Below are positions 1-6,068 of a stretch of DNA of 9,183 nucleotides, piece by piece (the first letter of the stretch is position 1; each line of letters starts with the position of its first letter). Under the pieces are notes generated by a model, which had not been told where the DNA came from, made no database searches, and was given only the letters and a program-made list of their open reading frames with translations. This DNA comes from Ignavibacteria bacterium UBA5771 (GTDB lineage: Bacteria > Bacteroidota > Ignavibacteria > Kapaibacteriales > UBA2268): positions 1 to 9,183 of the forward strand of contig DIEP01000105.1 in the NCBI GenBank assembly GCA_002418685.1. Direction: 5' to 3'. The translations under genes were made by a program, and so were the position numbers.

Positions 1-93
1 AATAACCAATGGGAGTGATACACCAAGAAATTTATTTTCTGACTTCTTCGGCGATTTTTCGGGTTCTTGCTTTTTGTTATCCTCTTCGACCAT
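1..93 (-). CDS. N-terminus of an unknown, probably membrane-anchored protein (partial)
   Basis: An ATG at 93-91 on the minus strand opens a frame with no stop to the left edge, giving 31 residues. It begins MVEEDNKKQEPEKSP, is rich in Lys and Glu over the first 21 residues, and then turns hydrophobic (FLGVSLPLVI), as at the entry to a transmembrane helix. A short charged cytoplasmic head followed by a membrane segment is what single-pass proteins such as FliL look like, but too little is visible to name it. No Shine-Dalgarno is seen upstream, which is usual for most genes in this window. It lies 190 bases downstream of the glycosyltransferase gene and on the same strand. The frame is probably real; its identity is unknown. 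Confidence 0.5.
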   Translation of the reverse strand, partial: MVEEDNKKQEPEKSPKKSENKFLGVSLPLVI

Positions 94-283
94 TAACTTT
101 TGTTATTTAATTATTATTATCGTTCAAAATTAACATTTTTTTAGGAATTATTAGAAAAATTATGCCAAGCATTAATTAAAGCAAAAATCAATAATGAATT
201 AAAACAGATCCTCAATAAATAAGTGTTTTTATAGTAATAACATTGGTGATTGGTCAAATTTTCTACTTTTATTATGGTTTGTT
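94..283. other. Intergenic spacer, no gene supported
   Basis: This 190-base, A+T-rich spacer separates the glycosyltransferase stop from the partial gene at the left edge. No hairpin followed by a T tract is apparent in it, so no terminator is called. On the plus strand, 145-222 is open for 25 codons and looks protein-like (ELLEKLCQALIK...), but it is preceded directly by an in-frame TAG and has no start codon, so it is not annotated as a gene. On the minus strand TTGGCA at 168-163 resembles the -24 half of a sigma-54 promoter, but the -12 half is absent. Confidence 0.5.
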
Positions 284-1276
284 TTATTTATTTGCGTAAT
301 ATTGACCAAAATTTAAAATATTAAGCAATTCACTAAATGAAGACTTTACATCTTCAACCGATATAAATCGAATATCGTCAATATTATCAGGTGCAAACAC
401 AATTTGCTTAATTTCGCTTAATGGTCGGAATAAATCATAAGTCCAGCCCAATCCCGAATAAAGCGCAAGTATTGGCTTATTAAAAGCAGACGCCAAGTGG
501 ACAATCGAAGTATCAGGAGTAATCACAATATCCACATTTTTTATGAGAGAAATAAGGTCTGTGAAATTTCGTGCAGGTGAAATACTTGTTTCAGGAAATT
601 TTTTGTGAATGGTTATAAGTTCATCTCTGTCTTTTGGGTCCGAGCTGATTATTAAGTTAAAATAAGTAAAATTCAAAGTTGCCAAGAATTCTATCCACTT
701 GCTAATTTCCCACATTTTTTTGGGATTGCTTGCAGAAATATTTAACAAAATATTGACTTTGTTTCTTGATGATTGGGTGAAATAATTCCCAATATAAATC
801 TGCGAATTTTTATCTTCCCAAAGTTCAGGTCGCACTGGTATTGCAGAAATATCTATTCCTAAATATTGCAATGGTTGCATCAGTCTTTGCGTAAAATGCA
901 CGCCACTATTTTTGTCAAATTCTCGGAGCGAAAAAATATTATTACAATTGGTTTGAGTAGCATAATAAATTTTATTGTCAGCACGCACAATCTTTGCAAA
1001 ATATTGGCTTTCGTGGGAATAATGGTCTTTCGGGTCGATATAATATGAATACTTCTTTAAGCGAATTTTGAGGATTAAATCAAGCAGATTCCAAGGATTT
1101 TTATTATAAACAAATATTTTCGAAATTCTTGGATTATCTTTTAAAATCATCCAATTATGAACTGATGCAATAACATCAATTTTTGCTTCGGGATAATGCT
1201 CGTTTAGAATTTTTAAAAAGGGAGTAAGGAGAATCATATCTCCAATTCTCCCCAATAAAAGAATCAAAAAATTCAT
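284..1276 (-). CDS. Glycosyltransferase family 9 (heptosyltransferase-like)
   Basis: The 330-residue product has the layout of family 9 (ADP-heptose:LPS heptosyltransferase-type) GT-B enzymes, which add sugars to lipopolysaccharide core or related glycans at the inner face of the cytoplasmic membrane. The N-terminal domain opens with LGRIGDMILLTPFL (8-21), the family's first glycine-rich acceptor-side motif. The C-terminal domain carries ISASNPKKMWEISKW (180-194), corresponding to the family's G-A-S-x-x-K-x-W segment, and ITPDTSIVHLASAFNKP (252-268), matching the nucleotide-sugar binding D-T-(G/S)-x-x-H-x-A block with D255, T256 and H260. Length is normal for the family. The ATG lies 1 base after the WYL regulator stop (TAATATG), with no Shine-Dalgarno, so translation probably depends on coupling. 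The donor and acceptor sugars cannot be told from sequence; it may not use heptose. Confidence 0.85.
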   Translation of the reverse strand: MNFLILLLGRIGDMILLTPFLKILNEHYPEAKIDVIASVHNWMILKDNPRISKIFVYNKNPWNLLDLILKIRLKKYSYYIDPKDHYSHESQYFAKIVRADNKIYYATQTNCNNIFSLREFDKNSGVHFTQRLMQPLQYLGIDISAIPVRPELWEDKNSQIYIGNYFTQSSRNKVNILLNISASNPKKMWEISKWIEFLATLNFTYFNLIISSDPKDRDELITIHKKFPETSISPARNFTDLISLIKNVDIVITPDTSIVHLASAFNKPILALYSGLGWTYDLFRPLSEIKQIVFAPDNIDDIRFISVEDVKSSFSELLNILNFGQYYANK

Positions 1277-1277
1277 A

Positions 1278-2285
1278 TTAGCTATTCAATATTAGCACTG
1301 CTTCACATTGCTCTTTCACCTGATCAATAAGGATTTGTGGGGAGAGTATTTTCAAACCCTTTCCGATGCTCATTACCCATTTGATGAATTCAGCATTCAT
1401 CATAATTGGGAATTTGATAATAACTGAATCATCAGATTGCGGAAAAACTTCTTGCTTTGGGTGCCATTGACGAGAAGCATAAAGCGGAGCAATCTCAGGA
1501 AGAAATTGCAATTCCACATTAATAAGAGGTCCATCGCTCACTCCATAACGGTTCTCGAAAAATGCTTTTGCGTTGAATTCGGGCACATAATCATTATATG
1601 GTTCGGCAGGACTTGAATTGCTGATATTTTCAAGAGGAATAGCTAAATCCCCGTGCTTGCGTGGAACAAATGCGATAAATAATATAGAGCCACGGAAAAA
1701 GAAAAATCCCCTAAAAAGTGCAAATTGATGGTGGATCTCAGTTGTAAATAAATCGCGATATGTAATATTTAGCCACTGCTTATTTATTATAGCTTGCAAA
1801 AGATCCTCGAAGAAAACATTGTGTTTTTGGTAATCGTATTTGCCATGTTCAGCAATTGAATTAAAGCTTTCTTCAATGTAGAGATTGCCATCTGCAATTT
1901 TTTCAATTTTCTTCGACAATTTCTGTAATTCATCGCTAATAACACTATTTTTAAATTGTTTTAAATATGCCTTTAGAAAATAAAATCCAAGTTTATCATT
2001 TGCATCAATTTTCGACAGATATAGAGGAGTAAGGGCATTTTTCGATAATTGCCAATAGACTTGCCTTCCGACATTGACTTGCTCCATATTAGGTATCATC
2101 TCGTGAAGTATTCGCAGATCTCTTTGCACAGTTCTCAAAGAAATATTTACTTTAAATGTTTTGATAATTTCTTCATACATCTCCGCACTTGCATAGCTAT
2201 TCCCCTCGAGAAATCTATTATACATCCAAATTACACGGCGCGCTTGGTCTGTTCCGATTATTGTTTTGGGTTTAGGTTTTCTCAT
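1278..2285 (-). CDS. WYL-domain helix-turn-helix transcriptional regulator
   Basis: The 335-residue product has an N-terminal winged helix-turn-helix (about 12-82; SLRTVQRDLRIL at 49-60 is the typical recognition region), a middle helical linker, a WYL-type domain (about 160-225) and a C-terminal WCX-like extension (about 255-330). Such proteins are ligand-responsive DNA-binding regulators, often tied to nucleic-acid stress or defence in other bacteria; nothing here supports a defence role. The WYL domain is recognisable by ITYRD (174-178) and the block ILFIAFVPRKHGDLAIPLENI, but the name-giving Trp-Tyr-Leu reads Ile-Leu-Phe (201-203) and the usual Arg of the F-x-L-D-R-I segment is Glu219. 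The start is fixed by a GGAGGT 9 bases upstream. It is co-transcribed with the glycosyltransferase that follows after 1 base, and probably starts a transcript of its own in the A+T-rich gap after hemW. Confidence 0.85.
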   Translation of the reverse strand: MRKPKPKTIIGTDQARRVIWMYNRFLEGNSYASAEMYEEIIKTFKVNISLRTVQRDLRILHEMIPNMEQVNVGRQVYWQLSKNALTPLYLSKIDANDKLGFYFLKAYLKQFKNSVISDELQKLSKKIEKIADGNLYIEESFNSIAEHGKYDYQKHNVFFEDLLQAIINKQWLNITYRDLFTTEIHHQFALFRGFFFFRGSILFIAFVPRKHGDLAIPLENISNSSPAEPYNDYVPEFNAKAFFENRYGVSDGPLINVELQFLPEIAPLYASRQWHPKQEVFPQSDDSVIIKFPIMMNAEFIKWVMSIGKGLKILSPQILIDQVKEQCEAVLILNS

Positions 2286-2294
2286 CTTTCATTT

Positions 2295-2300
2295 ACCTCC
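2295..2300 (-). promoter_or_regulatory. Shine-Dalgarno of the WYL regulator
   Basis: The minus strand reads GGAGGT, then 9 bases, then the ATG at 2285. It is one of only two strong ribosome binding sites in the window and settles the start of this gene. An out-of-frame ATG lies between the site and the start (2292-2290). Confidence 0.8.
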
Positions 2301-2365
2301 AAATAACAAAGATTTACTTTAAAAAATTACTTTTTATTCATTTTAATAAATTTTGTGACGATTTT

Positions 2366-2394
2366 ACAATATAAAATTATTTTTAAATTTTCAA
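2366..2394 (-). promoter_or_regulatory. Possible vegetative promoter of the WYL regulator operon
   Basis: On the minus strand TTGAAA (2394-2389) and TATTGT (2371-2366) are separated by 17 bases, matching 5 and 4 of 6 consensus positions of a housekeeping-type promoter. It lies in the 151-base gap between hemW and the WYL gene, about 80 bases before the start codon. The gap is so A+T-rich that chance matches are likely, and a Bacteroidota-type TAnnTTTG element is not evident. No terminator hairpin follows hemW, so readthrough from hemW is also possible. Confidence 0.25.
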
Positions 2395-2436
2395 AAAAAG
2401 CAAATTAACAAATATATTTAAAATAAAACTATGCCA

Positions 2437-3585
2437 TTATGAAATATCTTGTTTTTTAATTTTTGATATTATGTCTATTATTATTTCATCAGATAATAAA
2501 TATCCTCTTTGCGTTAATCGAGCTTTTTTCCCGTCAATTTGAACATATTCGTTGTATTGTGGATACATTTGTTGTAAAATTTTAAGAATATCAACATTAT
2601 ATTTATCTTTTAATTCTTGGATATTTATTCCACTTGCTCTTAATCCAAGCATAATATTTTCTTCGATTTCTTCATCAAAAGTTATTTCTTCGCGTCCTTG
2701 GATAGGCAATATATCATTCTGAAGTCGCTCAATATATTTATTTATACTCCGAATGTTCCAGTGTCGAAATGGATAAAGGAAGCTGTGAGCAGAAGGACCG
2801 AATCCAATATATGGTTCATAAGTCCAATATTTTGAATTATGACGTGATATTTTCCCATCTTTTGCAAAATTAGAAATTTCATATTGCTCATAACCTGCAT
2901 TGGTAAGTTGTTCGATAATATTCATAAATCCGTTTGCTTCAATATTTTCATCTAAAGGTTGAATTTGACCACGTTTCACAGCTTTTTGCAGTGGGGTATC
3001 GGGTTCATAAATCAGGCTATATGCTGAAATATGCTCGGGAGATAGTTCAATTGCCTTAGAAATACTATAAGTCATGTCGCCTATTGATTGAACAGGTAAA
3101 TTATACATTAAATCGATTGAAATATTATCAAATCCTATTCCCCGGGCTAAATTGAATGTATTAATTGCCTCCTGTGAACTATGAATCCTTTGTAAAAATT
3201 TAAGTTCGCTATCAATGAAAGATTGAATACCTATGCTTAATCGATTAATCCCCAAATATTTAAAATCTTTCAAAAACTGCTGGTCAATAGTCCCGGGATT
3301 TGTTTCAAGAGTTATTTCTGCATCAGGGGAAATATTATATAATTTTGCAATTTTGTTAATTATTTTATCAAGTTGGGCAGGGTTCATTAGTGATGGAGTT
3401 CCCCCGCCAAAATATATTGTATCCACATTTTGCAAAATTGGAAAGAATTGGTGAGTTGCAATATCAATTTCTTTCAATAGCAAATCCGAAAATAAATTCA
3501 TCGTCGAAAAATCTTCGAGTGAATAAAAATCACAATAAAAGCATTTATGCACACAATAAGGAAAGTGAATATATATACCAAGCAT
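2437..3585 (-). CDS. hemW: HemW-type radical SAM protein (haem chaperone, HemN-like)
   Basis: The 382-residue product is a HemW-family radical S-adenosylmethionine protein. It opens with GIYIHFPYCVHKCFYCDFYS, placing the [4Fe-4S] ligands in C11-x3-C15-x2-C18, followed by the SAM-contact motif YFGGGTPS (58-65), LETNPGT (93-99), LSIGIQSF (116-123), and the family C-terminal signature YEISNFA...SRHN..YW (235-254) and YIGFGPSAHS (259-268). HemW binds haem and is thought to deliver it to haem proteins; it was long annotated as oxygen-independent coproporphyrinogen III oxidase, and the length and short N-terminus (motif within the first 20 residues) fit HemW rather than true HemN. A HemN-type C-terminal domain follows. 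The ATG lies 1 base after the stop of the sigma-54 activator (TAAAATG) with no Shine-Dalgarno, so translation is probably coupled. It is the last gene of the J-protein/rhodanese/activator run. Confidence 0.92.
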   Translation of the reverse strand: MLGIYIHFPYCVHKCFYCDFYSLEDFSTMNLFSDLLLKEIDIATHQFFPILQNVDTIYFGGGTPSLMNPAQLDKIINKIAKLYNISPDAEITLETNPGTIDQQFLKDFKYLGINRLSIGIQSFIDSELKFLQRIHSSQEAINTFNLARGIGFDNISIDLMYNLPVQSIGDMTYSISKAIELSPEHISAYSLIYEPDTPLQKAVKRGQIQPLDENIEANGFMNIIEQLTNAGYEQYEISNFAKDGKISRHNSKYWTYEPYIGFGPSAHSFLYPFRHWNIRSINKYIERLQNDILPIQGREEITFDEEIEENIMLGLRASGINIQELKDKYNVDILKILQQMYPQYNEYVQIDGKKARLTQRGYLLSDEIIIDIISKIKKQDIS

Positions 3586-3586
3586 T

Positions 3587-4792
3587 TTAGTCTTCTAAAT
3601 TATATTGGTTGATTTTTCTATAAAGCGTTCGCAGGCTGATTCCGAGAGCCGAAGCCGCTTGTTTACGATTTCTATTATATTTTTGCAATGCTTCCGCAAT
3701 CAATTTCCTTTCGCTCTTTTCTATATTTAGATTATCTTTTAAGCTAATTTCTTCTTCATCATTTACTTCTTGATATTCATATAGAGAGCTTCTTGGAATG
3801 TTTGATATTTCTTTTTTAATATTATTAAGCTCGGAAAATAATTTTGCATTTTGAGATTTTAATTCGCTTAGACTGTTTTCAATTTCAAAGAGGACTTTCA
3901 AAAGCAAAGTAGATTCAAAATTCTTTGATTCATCTTGCTTTGGAACAAGAACAATGTTTTGTTCCTTCATACCAAATAATGCAGATGCAGATGGGAGAGC
4001 GGGAGGCAAATATTTTTGTAAAATTGAAAGAGTTATAAAATTCTCTTTTTCAAGTGTAATTACTTTTTCAGCAAAATTGCGCAATTCTCGAATATTTCCT
4101 TGCCATGGTAGATTTTGGAGAATTTCGATTGCATCGGAGCTAATTCCATTATATTCAAATCCATAATGTTGAGCAATTTGTTTTGCAAAATAATCAAATA
4201 ATACAGGAATATCTGATTTACGTTCACGCAATGGCGGAAGGTGAATCCTAACAGAGTTCAAGCGATAGAATAAATCTTCGCGGAATCGATTTTCTTTTAT
4301 TTCTTTTTCAAGATTTTTATTAGTTGCAGTGACAATTCGAACATCAACGCTATGAACTTCTGATGAGCCCAACCTTGAAAACTCGCGAGATTCGAGAAAT
4401 CGCAAGACTTTTACTTGAGTTTGAGATGGCATATCTCCAATCTCATCAAGAAATAGCGTCCCTTTGTTAGCTGATTCAAAAAAGCCGATTCTACGATCAC
4501 TTGCACCTGTAAATGCGCCTTTTTCATATCCAAAAAGTTCAGCTTCCAACAACGTTTCGGGTATTGCGGCACAATTTAAACTTAAATAAGGTCCTTTATT
4601 TCGGTGGCTCAATTTATGAATTGATCGAGCAAATATCTCCTTACCTGTTCCTGTTTCGCCTGTTATCAGAACAGTTAAATCAGTTGGAGCAATATCAAAC
4701 ACAGTTTCGACTGCTTGCATAAGGGCTTCTGATTGTCCAATAATTCCGAGTCTTTCAGCTATTTCAAGTCGGAAATCCATTTTTGCAGCCAT
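3587..4792 (-). CDS. Sigma-54-dependent AAA+ transcriptional activator without receiver domain
   Basis: An enhancer-binding protein that remodels sigma-54 RNA polymerase using ATP. Numbered from this start (401 residues): Walker A GETGTGKE (45-52), the complete sigma-54 loop GAFTGA (92-97), Walker B GTLFLDEIGDM (111-121), arginine-finger region RFREDLFYRLN (169-179), LPPLRER (185-191) and sensor II GNIRELRN (232-239). A C-terminal Fis-type helix-turn-helix (about 365-400; RKQAASALGISLRTLYRKI) binds DNA. Only about 18 residues precede the AAA+ domain, so there is no receiver, GAF or PAS domain. A linker of about 90 residues between AAA+ and helix-turn-helix contains a probable coiled coil (about 296-330). 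The start chosen gives a TAATG overlap with the rhodanese stop. In-frame ATGs at 4828 and 4819 would extend it by 12 or 9 residues into the rhodanese gene and cannot be excluded. Confidence 0.9.
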   Translation of the reverse strand: MAAKMDFRLEIAERLGIIGQSEALMQAVETVFDIAPTDLTVLITGETGTGKEIFARSIHKLSHRNKGPYLSLNCAAIPETLLEAELFGYEKGAFTGASDRRIGFFESANKGTLFLDEIGDMPSQTQVKVLRFLESREFSRLGSSEVHSVDVRIVTATNKNLEKEIKENRFREDLFYRLNSVRIHLPPLRERKSDIPVLFDYFAKQIAQHYGFEYNGISSDAIEILQNLPWQGNIRELRNFAEKVITLEKENFITLSILQKYLPPALPSASALFGMKEQNIVLVPKQDESKNFESTLLLKVLFEIENSLSELKSQNAKLFSELNNIKKEISNIPRSSLYEYQEVNDEEEISLKDNLNIEKSERKLIAEALQKYNRNRKQAASALGISLRTLYRKINQYNLED

Positions 4793-5466
4793 TATTTCGA
4801 ACTCTGTTTGTTTGCCCATTCTTCCCATCCGCCAGAATAAATAAAAACTTTAGGATAATGCACCACATTGATCAGTTCATTTGCAAGCTCGTGGCTTAAA
4901 TCGCAATTTCCACCATCGCAATACACAATCAACGTCTTATTGTTTGGTAAATTCAACATTTTTGGCACACGAATATCAGGTTCATCAAGTGCATAGATAT
5001 TAATTGCTCCTGGAATATGCCCCTTATTGAATTCATCAGGTCGTCGCGCATCAATAATTATAAAATCGGGGTTATTCAATATCTTCAATAATTGTGAATA
5101 AGAAATTGATTTTATACTACCTTGGGATTCTTCGATTTGGGGTTCCTCGCTCTTTTTATTAGTTTTTTGTGTTTGGCTATTATCAGATTTATCATTCAAA
5201 TTCGGATTGATATTGCTTTGATAATTGGTGATGGAATCTTTAATATTTATCTTATTCGCCTTTACAGTATCTATTGGATCTTGGCCGCTCGAAAAAAGTA
5301 ATGAATCAGCAACCGTAATAATTTCTTTTTCTGTATATTTCCAAGGCAAGGGATTAGGCAATAAGAGATTATAAAAAATACCAACAATACTTGCAATTAG
5401 AACAATTATAATAGCATTTATTATATGAGTTCTATCCAATATTTTTGATTTTTTTGAGGAATTCAT
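4792..5466 (-). CDS. Membrane-anchored rhodanese-domain protein
   Basis: The 224-residue product has one N-terminal transmembrane segment (about 15-37; IINAIIIVLIASIVGIFYN) after a basic head, then a long polar, low-complexity linker (about 60-118) and a C-terminal single rhodanese domain (about 118-220). The domain shows DARRPDEFNKGHIPGAIN (139-156), the active-site loop VYCDGGNCDLS (181-191) with C183 as the expected sulfur-carrying nucleophile, and the closing GGWEEW (212-217). Rhodaneses transfer sulfane sulfur or act as persulfide carriers. With Lys-rich residues before the helix, the domain is predicted on the outer (periplasmic) face of the inner membrane, though no lipobox or cleavage site is evident. 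A second Cys, C188, sits inside the loop. Its start overlaps the J-protein gene by 35 bases, and its TAA overlaps the activator ATG by one base. Confidence 0.85.
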   Translation of the reverse strand: MNSSKKSKILDRTHIINAIIIVLIASIVGIFYNLLLPNPLPWKYTEKEIITVADSLLFSSGQDPIDTVKANKINIKDSITNYQSNINPNLNDKSDNSQTQKTNKKSEEPQIEESQGSIKSISYSQLLKILNNPDFIIIDARRPDEFNKGHIPGAINIYALDEPDIRVPKMLNLPNNKTLIVYCDGGNCDLSHELANELINVVHYPKVFIYSGGWEEWANKQSSK

Positions 5467-5836
5467 ATGCTTCGTTAATTTCTTTTGTTTTATTTTCTGC
5501 TAAATTCTGCAATTCTTTACCGAGATTATTAACTTTATCAGGATGATATTCCATCATCCTTTGTTTATAGGCAGACTTAATCATCTCATTTGTAGCATTT
5601 TCGGGCAATTCAAGAATTTTCAAGGCTTGAGAGACGGTGAATACACGAGTGCTACTATCACTTTTATAATCAGACTCATCTGTTCTATCATCAAATTTGG
5701 AATCTGTTTGCGATGATTTAAGTTCCTGAATAATCTTTTCTAAATCAATCGCTTGGTCATCATCAATTCCCGAGGACTTTTTTGAATTGACTTCCGAATT
5801 AACTAAATCTTTTAATCTATTTAATATCTGTCCCAT
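5432..5836 (-). CDS. Small J-domain (DnaJ-like) cochaperone
   Basis: The 134-residue protein ends in a J-domain (about 66-131): helix I TVSQALKILELPENA, helix II with SAYKQRMMEYHPDKV carrying the catalytic H98-P99-D100, and helix III ending in TKEINEAYEFLKKI. J-domains stimulate the ATPase of Hsp70 (DnaK) and direct it to clients. There is no Gly/Phe region, zinc finger or substrate-binding C-terminal domain, so this is a class III J-protein whose client specificity must lie in the N-terminal part (1-65), an acidic, Ser/Asp-rich and probably disordered stretch. No transmembrane helix is seen. It is the first gene of the run that continues with the rhodanese, the sigma-54 activator and hemW; its last 35 bases also encode the start of the rhodanese. 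No Shine-Dalgarno precedes the ATG. Confidence 0.85.
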   Translation of the reverse strand: MGQILNRLKDLVNSEVNSKKSSGIDDDQAIDLEKIIQELKSSQTDSKFDDRTDESDYKSDSSTRVFTVSQALKILELPENATNEMIKSAYKQRMMEYHPDKVNNLGKELQNLAENKTKEINEAYEFLKKIKNIG

Positions 5837-5890
5837 TCTAATTATTTTAAATATTACTTTCTATGAAAATTCTAAAAATTCACTTCTTGC

Positions 5891-5974
5891 GTCATTACAA
5901 ATAAGATAGAATTTGATCTATGGATGAATAATTCCGTCTGAACAACACGATTGCTTCACTTCATTAGTAATGAC
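5891..5974. repeat. Degenerate interspersed palindromic repeat with 8-bp terminal inverted repeats
   Basis: GTCATTAC (5891-5898) and GTAATGAC (5967-5974) are perfect 8-base inverted repeats bounding 84 bases. The inner right arm reads GATTGCTTCACTTCATTA and is followed by AAAAAA. This resembles a decayed copy of the short palindromic elements seen between genes of many bacteria, whose intact arms read like GTCATTGCGAG and GATTGCTTCGC...GCAATGAC. The resemblance is from memory of that class; the copy here is too degenerate to fold along its whole length. Confidence 0.45.
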
Positions 5975-5983
5975 AAAAAAATT

Positions 5984-5997
5984 GCCTACATAATGCC
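5984..5997 (-). promoter_or_regulatory. Possible sigma-54 (-24/-12) promoter, weak
   Basis: On the minus strand GGGCA begins at 5998 and AGGCA ends near 5983, giving the GG-N10-GC spacing that sigma-54 requires (GG at 5997-5996, GC at 5985-5984). The flanking bases match only in part (consensus TGGCAC-N5-TTGCW). It lies about 150 bases before the J-protein start, with the inverted repeat in the implied leader. A chance match is quite possible. Confidence 0.15.
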
Positions 5998-6068
5998 CGT
6001 ATTTTTTAGAATACTTGCATAGTTAATTTTAACGATGAAAGTAATTAGTTATTTGAAAAGATTAAGAA

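Larger units (their letters stand above)
5837..6068. other. 232-base intergenic region upstream of the J-protein operon
   Basis: It separates the orphan membrane protein stop (6069) from the J-protein start and should hold the promoter of the four-gene run. It contains the degenerate inverted repeat at 5891-5974 and, on the minus strand, a weak GG-N10-GC sigma-54-like motif at 5984-5997. No open frame in it looks like a gene, and no clear intrinsic terminator was found. Confidence 0.6.

Noticed and set aside
150..168. Sigma-54 promoter upstream of the partial left-edge gene (TTGGCA on the minus strand)
   Set aside because: The -24 half is fair, but at the -12 position GC is replaced by CT, and the downstream gene is not identified.
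866..1048. Plus-strand frames opposite the glycosyltransferase, WYL, hemW and activator genes, and minus-strand frames opposite the LRR and folC genes
   Set aside because: They are short antisense frames without ribosome binding sites or recognisable motifs, lying fully within well-supported genes.
1278..2285. Phage-defence locus marked by the WYL regulator
   Set aside because: WYL proteins do regulate defence systems, but no nuclease, methylase, ATPase or toxin-like gene of such systems is next to it; the neighbours are hemW and a glycosyltransferase.
2437..3585. Oxygen-independent coproporphyrinogen III oxidase (HemN)
   Set aside because: The radical-SAM motif begins within the first 20 residues and the total is 382 residues, fitting HemW; true HemN is longer, with an N-terminal extension before the cluster motif.
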